The notes under the pieces: model-generated
Databases searched by the model: none
Seen by the model: only the letters and a program-made list of their open reading frames with translations
Told to the model about the DNA's origin: nothing
Part shown: positions 54,884 to 63,071 of the stretch, in pieces
How the letters are laid out: every line of letters begins with the position of its first letter
How positions within the stretch are numbered: the stretch's first letter is position 1
Origin: Companilactobacillus bobalius
GTDB lineage: Bacteria; Bacillota; Bacilli; Lactobacillales; Lactobacillaceae
DNA: 64,000 bases
Assembly: GCF_009764355.1 (NCBI RefSeq)
Contig: NZ_LNUA01000060.1
Location: 62,001-126,000 of the forward strand
Direction of reading: 5' to 3'
Translations under genes and position numbers: made by a program

Positions 54884-56057
54884 GAATATACCCCACCATT
54901 CCGTAAGCGGCTACTGCTAGCCACATTTGACTATAGACTAAATACATAAAAATAATTAATAACAGATTACTAAAAGTTAATTCTCCCCGCTCAGTTGTTA
55001 TCGTTACAAAGGTACTGATAACAAACATCAAAACGGCAAATAACCAAAGATAATTACTGAAACCTTGTAAATTCGAATGAACGATTCCAGCCACTGATAA
55101 AACAAAAATTGAATCAGACAAAACTAAAGATGTCATCAACAAGAAATAAATCGTCAAAAAATATAAAAGATCAAAACGAATTGGACGCCCTTTCTTCTGA
55201 AAAAGCAACTTAGCATTTTTGATAATAACGTATATATTTCCTTTTACCCAACGGGTACGCTGATGGAACCAGACATCCAAAGTTTGAGGTTCCTGTTCCC
55301 AAGTAACTGCTCGTGGTTGAAATTTAATTCTGTAACCCATTTGATAAACTCGAAAACTAATTTCGGTATCCTCAGCCAAAGCTTTAACATCCCAACCACC
55401 AACTTTTTCAATCACACTACGACGAATAACATAATTAGTTCCTGGAATCGTACATAGATGGAATAATTGTTGGCGTCCCGCTTGGGCCATCCATTGGAAT
55501 GAAAGAGTTTCAATATTGATAAAACGTGTCAACAATGTCGCACTCTTATTCCGCGTTCTAAATTTGCCAATTACGGCCGCTAATTTATCATCTGATAACA
55601 GTTCTGCTACTAGAATTCGTAAGGCACCGTGCTCGGGTGTATTATCAGCATCATAGATTGAAATAATGCTTCCTTTAGCGCTCTTTAGACCAATATTTAA
55701 GGCATTAGACTTACCTTTACCCCCAGTAACCTTATCAGTATTGATGACCTTTAAACGTGCTTCGCCAAATTGATCCTGTAAATTTTTCAGCAAATCAGCT
55801 GAGTTATCACTGGAATTATCATTAATAACAATGACTTCATATCTATCCTGTGGATAATCAAAACTCAACAAAGACAAAACAGTTTTAACAATAACAATGC
55901 CCTCGTTATGAGCTGGCACCAATATCGATACGAATGGCACTTGTTCTGGTAATTGAGGATCAGGTTTTGTAACGTGTCGTAAATACCATGTATATCCAGC
56001 AACAGTCAAAATCAAATTAACTACTAAAGTTCCCCAAATTGAAATAACCGCAATCAT
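54828..56057 (-). CDS. Processive GT2 exopolysaccharide synthase (BcsA/PssC-like, no PilZ)
   Basis: Inverting GT family 2 membrane synthase, 409 aa: one N-terminal TM, then the GT-A domain with VPAHNEG, D of VINDNSSD, DADN (DxD), AEDTE (acceptor base TED) and QRTRW (QxxRW processivity motif). Two to four C-terminal TMs follow. These motifs indicate a processive beta-glycan synthase such as cellulose, chitin or poly-GlcNAc type. No C-terminal PilZ domain. The ATG at 56057 has a weak SD; a strong AGGAGGG lies 6 nt before an in-frame ATT (56081), which may be the true start and would add 8 residues. Product of the operon; linkage not predictable. Confidence 0.9.
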   Translation of the reverse strand: MIAVISIWGTLVVNLILTVAGYTWYLRHVTKPDPQLPEQVPFVSILVPAHNEGIVIVKTVLSLLSFDYPQDRYEVIVINDNSSDNSADLLKNLQDQFGEARLKVINTDKVTGGKGKSNALNIGLKSAKGSIISIYDADNTPEHGALRILVAELLSDDKLAAVIGKFRTRNKSATLLTRFINIETLSFQWMAQAGRQQLFHLCTIPGTNYVIRRSVIEKVGGWDVKALAEDTEISFRVYQMGYRIKFQPRAVTWEQEPQTLDVWFHQRTRWVKGNIYVIIKNAKLLFQKKGRPIRFDLLYFLTIYFLLMTSLVLSDSIFVLSVAGIVHSNLQGFSNYLWLFAVLMFVISTFVTITTERGELTFSNLLLIIFMYLVYSQMWLAVAAYGMVGYIREQVFHKQAKWYKTKRYK

Positions 56058-56092
56058 CAGAAAAAAATCTAAGACTGAAATAACTATCCCTC

Positions 56093-57661
56093 CTATCGTT
56101 TAAATCGATTCCAATAAACTCTTTGTCCAATAAAAATAAAAATCAAAAGAATTACCATGATAATGACAAAGAAAACGGCCAAAATATTACCTTGGACTTT
56201 AAAGTAATTCTTAAATAGTGAATTAGATTTACCATCTGAGAATTGTTTATTCAAATTCAAATTGGTATTCCGAATATCTTCTAACTTACCATTAACTAAA
56301 TAATCACCATGATTATATTTTAAACTAGTGGTTTCAGTATTGATTTCTGAACTAAAACCTTCTTCTACTGGATTGTACCAACTTAAATGAAGATTTTTAA
56401 TTTCATTCTCTACATGTTCCAGTTCCTTTTGTGAATACGGCATACTAATTGTTAATGCCGTTGGAATTACAAATGTCGTCGAATTATTCTTTTTCACATT
56501 ATTGAGCGAAGTTGCCGGCATAGCAAAGAAACTCTGTTTAGCAACCTGTGAATTATTATCCTGATCAATATACGTAACCTTAGTGCCATCTTGCATCAAC
56601 AACCAGTGATCCGCATACTTTAACGAATTGTTCCGTAAAATTTTATCTTGATTCCAAAAACCAGCCGAACTTATTCCAACTGGAAAGACCTGTTGCCGAG
56701 CTAAACTGACAATATACGTCAAAAACTTCTGATTAAGCAATTGACCATCAGTATCCACTCCACTACTTACTTCAGGTGTTTGTAAAAATATGATTCCACC
56801 ACGATTTTCAATATTTCTCAAAACCGCTGTGAACCGATCGAAAGCTTTCATTTCAGTATTTTCACTCACAGAAGTAGTACTTATGGCAAAGGGAATTTCC
56901 ATTCTGTAACAAAACTTGCTCAATTCATCCAAAGTTTGTAAATTCGTATATGGGGTTACATTTGTTATCGTCAACAACGGTCGAAACTTTCCCACTCGAT
57001 TAAATAGTTGAGCAATCATCTGAGTCTGAACAATCAAGCTTAAACCTTTATTTGTAAAAAATGGCAAATAGCCTTGCTTACCATTGATATAACCAAAAGG
57101 ATAACTTTTTTGATCCGACTGTTGAGTTGACAGCGTTCCTACTTGTTCTGCTCCTTCAGCCTGCTGTGTAATAACGGTAATGCTTTGACTAAACGGCAAT
57201 AACTCGTGATTAGTATCATTTTTTAAAATAAATTGCTGTTGATAAACTTTCTGAACCTTAATCCCTAATTGATTAGTTTCCGTTTGCGTGAGGTTCTCAC
57301 CAATATATAGTTTTATACCTGAAAACTTATCCCGATCATTAATAAAGTCTTGATTAATTAATCCAACTTGACGCCAATTAATCATCGTAATAACGCCTAA
57401 ATATTTCTCATTCAAAGTATTTTTTTTATAATCTGCCTGCGGAATAGTCTTAACTTGTAAACCCATACTAGTTAGACTTCGTTGTAACGCATCAATATTT
57501 TTTTTATCATTTTTTACATCATTTTGCGAATCATAAACCAATAAGACTCGATTATTATTCGAAGTTGCCCCTACCGTGTGAGTAAAATTAACCAGTGAGA
57601 ACAAAATCAACATTAAGGACATTACTAAAGAAAACTTAATTCTTTTATTCACTGACTTCAT
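56093..57661 (-). CDS. DUF2334-like exported protein, catalytic Asp apparently lost (PssB-like)
   Basis: 522-aa protein with signal peptide (about 10-32), large extracytoplasmic domain and C-terminal TM (about 488-512). The LTITNVTPYTNLQTLDEL and YRMEIPFAISTT segments match DUF2334, a polysaccharide-deacetylase-like family, but the expected Asp in the motif xxDVxP is replaced (TNVTP), so enzymatic activity is doubtful. Start ATG 57661 has the SD GAGGGGG too close; GTG 57652 (nine nt after the SD) is a good alternative. Overlaps the upstream frameshifted gene. Confidence 0.75.
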   Translation of the reverse strand: MKSVNKRIKFSLVMSLMLILFSLVNFTHTVGATSNNNRVLLVYDSQNDVKNDKKNIDALQRSLTSMGLQVKTIPQADYKKNTLNEKYLGVITMINWRQVGLINQDFINDRDKFSGIKLYIGENLTQTETNQLGIKVQKVYQQQFILKNDTNHELLPFSQSITVITQQAEGAEQVGTLSTQQSDQKSYPFGYINGKQGYLPFFTNKGLSLIVQTQMIAQLFNRVGKFRPLLTITNVTPYTNLQTLDELSKFCYRMEIPFAISTTSVSENTEMKAFDRFTAVLRNIENRGGIIFLQTPEVSSGVDTDGQLLNQKFLTYIVSLARQQVFPVGISSAGFWNQDKILRNNSLKYADHWLLMQDGTKVTYIDQDNNSQVAKQSFFAMPATSLNNVKKNNSTTFVIPTALTISMPYSQKELEHVENEIKNLHLSWYNPVEEGFSSEINTETTSLKYNHGDYLVNGKLEDIRNTNLNLNKQFSDGKSNSLFKNYFKVQGNILAVFFVIIMVILLIFIFIGQRVYWNRFKR

Positions 57662-59073
57662 CCCCCTCAGTATTCCACAATGTGTGATTCATTAAATCAG
57701 AAATAAACATCAATAAAGACATATTCAGACTGATCGGCACTAAGAACAAATGCTTGGCTAGGTCAGCATCACCATCACCAACAATAGAAACGATCGGTAC
57801 AAAGACAACAACTGTCATCAATCCAAATATTAAAAAGAATCGTAAAATTCCCATATAACGTTTGGCCTTAATATCTAAATAGAAGCCGACACTATATACA
57901 GCAATAAACCCGACTGCTAACAAACAATCAAAAGCGTATTTACCAGGGAAAAAAGCCCCCAACAGTGAACTATATACCGTGAAGTATTTAACCTGCTCTC
58001 CTGGTTTATGACCTGAATTTCTGACAAAATCACCTACAGCACGCGGCTGAACCGCCGTTACGTCCTTAGCTGCCACATCCAACAAATTATTAAACTGTTT
58101 TAAATTACCGGCATAATATCGAATAATCCAAGCAAAACCAGTTTTATCCATTAGATGTTTTTTAACATATTTGCTACTAGGATCTAGTGTTGCATAATTT
58201 TTAGAATAATAATTTTCATTTCTCATAAGTGCAAATTGTCCATCAACCCCACCATGTTCAATTTTCTTAGTAGGGTCACTCGTTTCCAACAATGTTCCGT
58301 GTGAAAATGTTTGAAAGGTGTTAGCACCAACAATTTCTGATCCAATAGACTTGTAGATTCCTATACCTGATATAAGCACTAAAATAATTCCCAGAGCTGT
58401 AGCCATTCTTCTAGCCTTAAAATGTGGTAAAAACATGATACCAATTGCCACTACACCAAAACTTAAGGCTAATGGAGCATTTTGCTGCTTATTAGTAATC
58501 AGCAAGATAGTCGAAATGAAAAATAAAAAAGTCATTGGCCATCTTCTCGAATAAACATTTCGTGGCAAAGAAAGAATTGAAATATAGCGTGTAGGCCGAG
58601 TCAGCAAAAATGAAGACGATCAAAAGTGCCATCACGTAACTCTTAACTTTACGATAAGGACGGACAAAAGCATTAGTTAAAAGATAAATTCCACCCAAAT
58701 AAAATAAGTAATAGACTAATCCCATAAATCTAATATCAAAAATGGTTCTACTGTAGAATATTTTATTCAGTAACAAAGCTAATTGAATAAATAATGTCTG
58801 TGACGATAATACCGATACATTGTTCTCATTGAAATACTGCATAATGCCAAACTTGGTTATCACAAAATCACTGTACTGACTGTAACTAGTTGGCAAACGG
58901 TAAATACCGTTACTCAAAATAGAACGATAAAAATCTCCATTATCAGCTAACCCATGAATCGGTGGTATAAATAACAAAATACCGCTAATGATAGCCGCTA
59001 AAATTGTTGCCAACAACGCTGGAGAGACAAATTTCGAAAATTTATTCAAACAGTTGTATATAAATTTTTTCAA
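57645..59073 (-). pseudogene. Frameshifted large polytopic membrane protein of the EPS operon
   Basis: Two overlapping reading frames form one protein. The first (59073 to 58492, TTG start, SD GAGGG) has several TM segments and the motif SAYTLYFNSFFAT before it goes out of frame. The second takes over within 58607-58492 and continues with MTFLFFISTILLIT...GDGDADLAKH to 57645. The arithmetic is exact: one inserted base (1429 nt = 475 codons + stop + 1). The intact protein would be ~475 aa with ~10 TM helices. It resembles glycosyltransferase-like or polymer-export membrane proteins of EPS loci. Exact lesion site is not definable by eye (about 58530-58570). Confidence 0.82.
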
Positions 59074-59083
59074 ATACTCACCC

Positions 59084-60205
59084 TCAATATTTTGCTGCTA
59101 ATAACGTTGTTAAATTATTGTACGAATAAGCCTCATTCTGATGTTCAATTCCGATACCACCATAAATAGCGGATTTTTTATTTTTCACTTGATATTTCCA
59201 AGTTAATTTCATAGCCTTCTGATACATCGCCTTGTTACCTTGTTTAGCAAAAATCATAGCTGCCAAAGCATAACTACCAGCTGAGTGAGAACGACTAACT
59301 ACATTTCCATTAATGGAATAACTATTATATAGCGTGTTGCGATTTACTTGATCTTGTAACCAATTTAAAGAAACCTGTTTCAACTTACCTATTTCTGACA
59401 AGTGAAGTAACGTCTCTAAAGCCTCCGAAGTATTCAAGTCACTATTGCTATAAGTCTTACTACGCCAATTATAGCTAGAAGCATATAGAGGAAAGGCGTC
59501 ACCTAAATATCCATTTTGAACAACCGCTAACTGCTTTTTGTACATTTTCTTATTCTGCTCAGAAGTTGATTCAAAATACTTTAATGTCGAAAAATCATAG
59601 TAAGCTAGCGAACCATCATCGCTAGCCTTCTTTGTCTTAACATCATAGAAACTAGCAATTTTCCCATTGCTCATTGTATTCTTTTGCAACGACATAAATC
59701 TTCGTGCGGCTTCATTTTTAAAGGTTTTATTTCCAGTTTGATCAGCATACATTTGTAAGGCTCGAATGATTCTTAAATCATCTAAAGTAGCATTAACATC
59801 GAACTTTTTATTAGTCGTGGGTGTATAACGATAACTAAACTGAGATTTTTGATCAAAAGTTTTTTTAGTTGCCTGGTAAAATTCTCTGAATTTTTTATAT
59901 TGATGTGTATAAGCTAAATATTCCAACCACATACCTGATGATTCTGAAAGTAGTTCATGACCACGTGCAACACTTTTTTTGTAAGATTGTTTCTTGTAAT
60001 TTGTAAAAATACCTTTTTTAGTCATCATTTTATTTTCAATGAAATGGCGTAGATTTTTTTCATTAGAAATATAGTTACCATAATGGGATCTTTTACTAAA
60101 GTTACTGTCACCATTAGGTACTGAGACTTTGTTTTCTTGACTACTACATCCCGTCAAAATGAAAATTGTTAAAATCAACAGAACTGCTTGTAATTTCTTT
60201 TTCAA
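59084..60205 (-). CDS. GH8-family lipoprotein glycoside hydrolase (PssZ/BcsZ-like)
   Basis: 373-aa lipoprotein (lipobox LTGC, Cys20) with an (alpha/alpha)6-type helical domain of GH family 8. The acid Glu lies in LLSESSGMWLEYL (about 90) and the Asp in NATLDDLRIIRAL (about 145); WRSKTYSNSDLNTSEALETL follows later. GH8 members trim beta-1,4-glucans or related polymers; BcsZ is needed for efficient cellulose export and PssZ disperses Listeria polymer. First gene of the operon, TTG start with GGGGGAAAG. Its placement at the head suggests it is made at least as much as the synthase. Confidence 0.85.
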   Translation of the reverse strand: MKKKLQAVLLILTIFILTGCSSQENKVSVPNGDSNFSKRSHYGNYISNEKNLRHFIENKMMTKKGIFTNYKKQSYKKSVARGHELLSESSGMWLEYLAYTHQYKKFREFYQATKKTFDQKSQFSYRYTPTTNKKFDVNATLDDLRIIRALQMYADQTGNKTFKNEAARRFMSLQKNTMSNGKIASFYDVKTKKASDDGSLAYYDFSTLKYFESTSEQNKKMYKKQLAVVQNGYLGDAFPLYASSYNWRSKTYSNSDLNTSEALETLLHLSEIGKLKQVSLNWLQDQVNRNTLYNSYSINGNVVSRSHSAGSYALAAMIFAKQGNKAMYQKAMKLTWKYQVKNKKSAIYGGIGIEHQNEAYSYNNLTTLLAAKY

Positions 60206-60277
60206 GACTTTCCCCCATTTAATACTAAGTTAATACTTTTAACATCTTTTTTGTATATCTTTTTACTATCATATTTA

Positions 60278-60306
60278 ATTATCTACGATATTTGACGCTA
60301 TGCCAA
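60278..60306 (-). promoter_or_regulatory. Promoter of the exopolysaccharide operon
   Basis: Minus strand: TTGGCA (plus 60301-60306), 17-bp spacer, GATAAT (plus 60278-60283), both 5 of 6 to consensus. It leaves a ~65-nt AT-rich leader ahead of the GH8 gene. Confidence 0.7.
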
Positions 60307-60418
60307 TTCTTTTAGTATAAATTTATTATGGATTTGAATATTTTTTATTTTTGAAATATTATATTTTCGAAATATCTCTTTTCATCTCTGATATAATCGA
60401 ATTTAAGGAGGCGCTCTC

Positions 60419-60700
60419 ATGGCTTTGAACATTAATTTAATTAACGGCAAGAATATCCCTATAAATGAAGATACTTATTTGGTGGCTTGGAAATATCAAT
60501 CATCACTAATGGCAAGCAATGCTGACCACTACTACTTGGATTGTATTTTTAAAGGTGGTTTCGAAGACGGTAAGGTTACTGAAGATGATGAAGAAAATAA
60601 GCTTGAAGGTTTAATTAGTGCTGCCGATTGGTTAACAATTGGCAAAGGCAATAATAATTCCATTAAAACTACCGCCATTCTAAGCATTACTAGAGATTAA
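60419..60700 (+). CDS. Orphan 93-aa protein, divergent from the EPS operon
   Basis: Acidic, 93-aa cytosolic protein without signal, TM or known motif. Two short blocks stand out: DTYLVAWKYQSSL and FKGGFEDGKVTEDDEEN. SD AAGGAGG is excellent and a TATAAT box lies 22 bp upstream (60392-60397), so expression is credible. Terminator follows. Because it is divergent from the EPS operon it may share regulation, but nothing else supports a role there. Family unknown. Confidence 0.7.
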   Translation: MALNINLINGKNIPINEDTYLVAWKYQSSLMASNADHYYLDCIFKGGFEDGKVTEDDEENKLEGLISAADWLTIGKGNNNSIKTTAILSITRD

Positions 60701-60709
60701 TAGCAATAA

Positions 60710-60741
60710 AAAAGGTCCCAGCTTACGCTGAGACCTTTTCT
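60710..60741 (+). terminator. Terminator of the 93-aa gene
   Basis: AAAAGGTC-C-CAGC/GCTG-A-GACCTTTT with a TTAC loop. Beyond it, GTAATCA-N6-TGATTAC (60761-60780) forms a second hairpin that may serve the MerR gene from the other side. Confidence 0.8.
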
Positions 60742-60837
60742 GCTCTCTGGGGGGAAAGCAGTAATCAGAATTTTGATTACGCTAAATCTTAACATTAAAA
60801 AAAACTGATTTCCAGAAAAACCTATGTAAATAAAAAA

Positions 60838-61275
60838 TTAATTATCCATAGATTGACTAGCTTTTGAAGCTGCTTCCAAAGTATCACAAAAATCTTCTAA
60901 TCCATCTTCAGAACCCGCCGCACAGGCAGCTTCAAAGTACTTAACTTTATGATCAAGCTTTTCCAAATACTTTTCAGACTGAGCGATTTGACGCATTACT
61001 TCATCACGTTGTTTTTTAAACATGGCTAATCTTTGTTCTAAAGTTACATTACCTTCCATCGACATATTAACGAATTCTCGAATTTCTTTCAACGACATTC
61101 CTGTCTCTTTAAGACATGAAATAAGATCAACAAAATCCATATCATTTTCAGTAAATTCACGACGACCATTGTCATCACGATGAACAAAGGGCATTAGTCC
61201 TTCTTTATCATAGTATCGCAAGGTATAGCTTGAAAGGCCGGTTTTTTCGGCCACTTGTCCAATTGAATAAGCCAT
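60838..61275 (-). CDS. MerR-family transcriptional regulator (AdhR-like)
   Basis: 145-aa regulator. N-terminal winged helix SIGQVAEKTGL ... YTLRYYDKEGLMPF, then ENDMDFVDLISCLKETGMSLKEIREFV and a long coiled coil; the C-terminus has a Cys (CAAG) and acidic residues (about 113-130). Closest in style to aldehyde/thiol-stress MerR regulators rather than GlnR. ATG 61275 follows GAAGGGAAT; a longer start at 61329 is unsupported. Paralogue of the gene at 15819. A dyad lies upstream for possible autoregulation. It is separated from glnA by a terminator. Confidence 0.88.
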   Translation of the reverse strand: MAYSIGQVAEKTGLSSYTLRYYDKEGLMPFVHRDDNGRREFTENDMDFVDLISCLKETGMSLKEIREFVNMSMEGNVTLEQRLAMFKKQRDEVMRQIAQSEKYLEKLDHKVKYFEAACAAGSEDGLEDFCDTLEAASKASQSMDN

Positions 61276-61308
61276 TTGAATATTCCCTTCAATATAAATT
61301 ATTACCTT

Positions 61309-61333
61309 AAGTATAACCGTATAGTTCATACTT
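61309..61333 (-). promoter_or_regulatory. Dyad upstream of the second MerR gene
   Basis: AAGTATAAC-CGTATA-GTTCATACTT (one inserted base in the right arm) 34 bp before the ATG. A spacer-type MerR operator is plausible; -10/-35 elements are not clear. Confidence 0.45.
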
Positions 61334-61354
61334 TTATATTACTTTAATAATGAA

Positions 61355-61391
61355 ATAAAAAACTGCAAGTCCACTCATAGTGAACCTGCAG
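61355..61391 (-). terminator. Terminator of glnA
   Basis: CTGCAGGTTCACT/AGTGGACTTGCAG 13-bp stem (two G-U pairs), ATG loop, then TTTTTT on the minus strand, ~40 bp past the glnA stop. Confidence 0.88.
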
Positions 61392-61431
61392 CCTAGATGA
61401 AGTGAAACATCACTCCATTTTTATTCGTAAT

Positions 61432-62760
61432 TTAATATTGTGACATGTAAGTATCTCTTTCCCATTGGGAAACTGTTTGTTGATATCTTGCCCATTCGGC
61501 ATTCTTAGCAGCAAACAAACTATTTGTTAGATCCTTACCAAGTGATTGTTGAACGTATTCATCTTTACGCAAAGCCTTAAGAGCATTGTGTAATGTTGAA
61601 GGTAAATCAATGATACCTTCTTCACGACGTTCCTCATCAGACATGTGATAAATATTATCCTTAACTTCTGGCATTAATTCGTAGTTTTGATCAATACCAT
61701 CTAGTCCAGCATCAAGGATACATGCAATTGCCAAGTATGGATTTGTTGTTGGGTCCACACTTCTAATTTCGATACGTTTTGATTTACCCGAGGCAGCAGG
61801 TACTCGAATCAATGGTGAACGGTTCTTACTTGCCCAAGCAATATATGTTGGAGCTTCAAAACCTGGAACTAAACGTTTATATGAGTTAACAGTTGGGTTA
61901 TTAATAGCGGTTAAAGCACGAGCATGTTTCAAAACACCACTCATAAATTCTTTAGCTGTATCAGATAACATATCATCAGGATCATCAAAGATATTGTTAT
62001 CACCCTTGAATAATGACATGTTGATATGCATACCTGAACCATTAATACCTTGAACTGGTTTTGGCATAAATGTTGCGTATAAGTTGTTCTTTCTAGCAAT
62101 TGTCTTAACTACTAGTTTGAATGTTTCAATACTATCTGCAGCTGACAAAGCATCTTGATACTTAAAATCAATTTCTTGTTGTCCAGGGGCAACTTCGTGG
62201 TGACTTGCTTCAACTTCAAAGCCCATCTTTTCAAGAACAAGCACAATATCCTTACGAACATTAACACCTAAGTCAACAGGTGAAAAGTCAAAATAACTAC
62301 CATCATCGTTTAAATGTAAGGTTGGATTACCTTGTTCGTCACGATTGAATAGGAAGAATTCAGGTTCTGAACCAATATTGAAATTAGTGTAACCCATCTT
62401 TTCCATTTTCTTAATTACACGTTTAAGGTTAACACGAGGATCACCTTCGAACGGTGTGCCATCTGATTTGTAAATATCACAGATCAAACGAGCTACTTTA
62501 CCATGTTCTTCTCCCCATGGGAAAACCAACCATGTTGATAGATCTGGGTGTAGTAACATATCACTTTCTTCAATACGAGTAAATCCATCAATTGATGAAC
62601 CATCAAAAGTAATCTTGTTTGCCAACACTTTATCCAATTGAGAAACAGGAACTTCAACATTTTTGATGATACCGTTAATATCTGTAAACATTAAACAAAT
62701 AAATTCAACGTTTTCATCATTTACCATTTTTGTAATATCTTCTGCAGTATAATGTTGCAT
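61432..62760 (-). CDS. glnA: Glutamine synthetase, type I
   Basis: Condenses ammonia and glutamate to glutamine with ATP. At 442 aa it is the GSI-alpha length (no adenylylation loop). Motifs: [55 protein letters not shown] and [16 protein letters not shown]. In most Firmicutes glnR precedes glnA; here glnA has its own promoter, no glnR is adjacent, and the downstream MerR gene is not GlnR-like. ATG start with SD AGGAGTGGC. Confidence 0.97.
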   Translation of the reverse strand: MQHYTAEDITKMVNDENVEFICLMFTDINGIIKNVEVPVSQLDKVLANKITFDGSSIDGFTRIEESDMLLHPDLSTWLVFPWGEEHGKVARLICDIYKSDGTPFEGDPRVNLKRVIKKMEKMGYTNFNIGSEPEFFLFNRDEQGNPTLHLNDDGSYFDFSPVDLGVNVRKDIVLVLEKMGFEVEASHHEVAPGQQEIDFKYQDALSAADSIETFKLVVKTIARKNNLYATFMPKPVQGINGSGMHINMSLFKGDNNIFDDPDDMLSDTAKEFMSGVLKHARALTAINNPTVNSYKRLVPGFEAPTYIAWASKNRSPLIRVPAASGKSKRIEIRSVDPTTNPYLAIACILDAGLDGIDQNYELMPEVKDNIYHMSDEERREEGIIDLPSTLHNALKALRKDEYVQQSLGKDLTNSLFAAKNAEWARYQQTVSQWERDTYMSQY

Positions 62761-62845
62761 TTTTAGCCACTCCTATTGTATATACCAATTTTTTGTAGAC
62801 TTTTAATAAACGTTATTAATATAAGGTTTCATTAACAATATGATG

Positions 62846-62874
62846 ATAATACCAATTACATGTTTCAGTGTCAA
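62846..62874 (-). promoter_or_regulatory. Strong promoter of glnA
   Basis: Minus strand: perfect -35 TTGACA (plus 62869-62874), 17-bp spacer, TATTAT (plus 62846-62851). A canonical GlnR box (TGTTAN7TAACA) was looked for and not found. Confidence 0.78.
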
Positions 62875-62915
62875 ATATTTATCGCTATATTATTAAAAAA
62901 ACTAATCAATAATAA

Positions 62916-62939
62916 GATATACAAATTCTTTTGTATATC
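62916..62939. repeat. Inverted repeat between glnA and guaC
   Basis: Perfect 10-bp arms GATATACAAA-TTCT-TTTGTATATC, in the 311-bp divergent region (62761-63071). It lies upstream of both promoters and could be an operator or a small hairpin. Confidence 0.6.
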
Positions 62940-62979
62940 AAGATTCTATCACATAATTTAATTTTGCCGAAGAATATAT

Positions 62980-63008
62980 TTGACTTCTGAGTATGAACCA
63001 GTTAAATT
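62980..63008 (+). promoter_or_regulatory. Putative guaC promoter
   Basis: TTGACT (62980-62985), 17-bp spacer, TAAATT (63003-63008), 64 bp before the ATG. The -10 match is weak. Confidence 0.45.
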
Positions 63009-63013
63009 ATAGA

Positions 63014-63052
63014 TACGAACGAAATCAAATATAAAAATAATAATCGTTCGTA
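63014..63052 (+). promoter_or_regulatory. Inverted CGAAC-type boxes at guaC, PurBox-like
   Basis: TACGAACGA (63014-63022) and its exact reverse complement TCGTTCGTA (63044-63052) are separated by 21 bp, right after the promoter. Two inverted CGAAC cores resemble a Firmicutes PurR pair (spacing there is usually 16-17 bp). It could alternatively be a different roadblock operator or a hairpin. Confidence 0.5.
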
Positions 63053-63071
63053 ATTAATGGAGTGAATAATA

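Noticed and set aside
54828..56057. Calling the GT2 gene a cellulose synthase catalytic subunit (bcsA)
   Set aside because: It has all GT2 processivity motifs but no PilZ domain and only ~409 aa. Polymer identity cannot be read from motifs, so I kept a general call.
60838..61275. MerR gene as glnR
   Set aside because: Its sequence lacks the GlnR N-terminal pattern, lies downstream of glnA behind a terminator, and has the coiled coil/Cys pattern of AdhR-like regulators.
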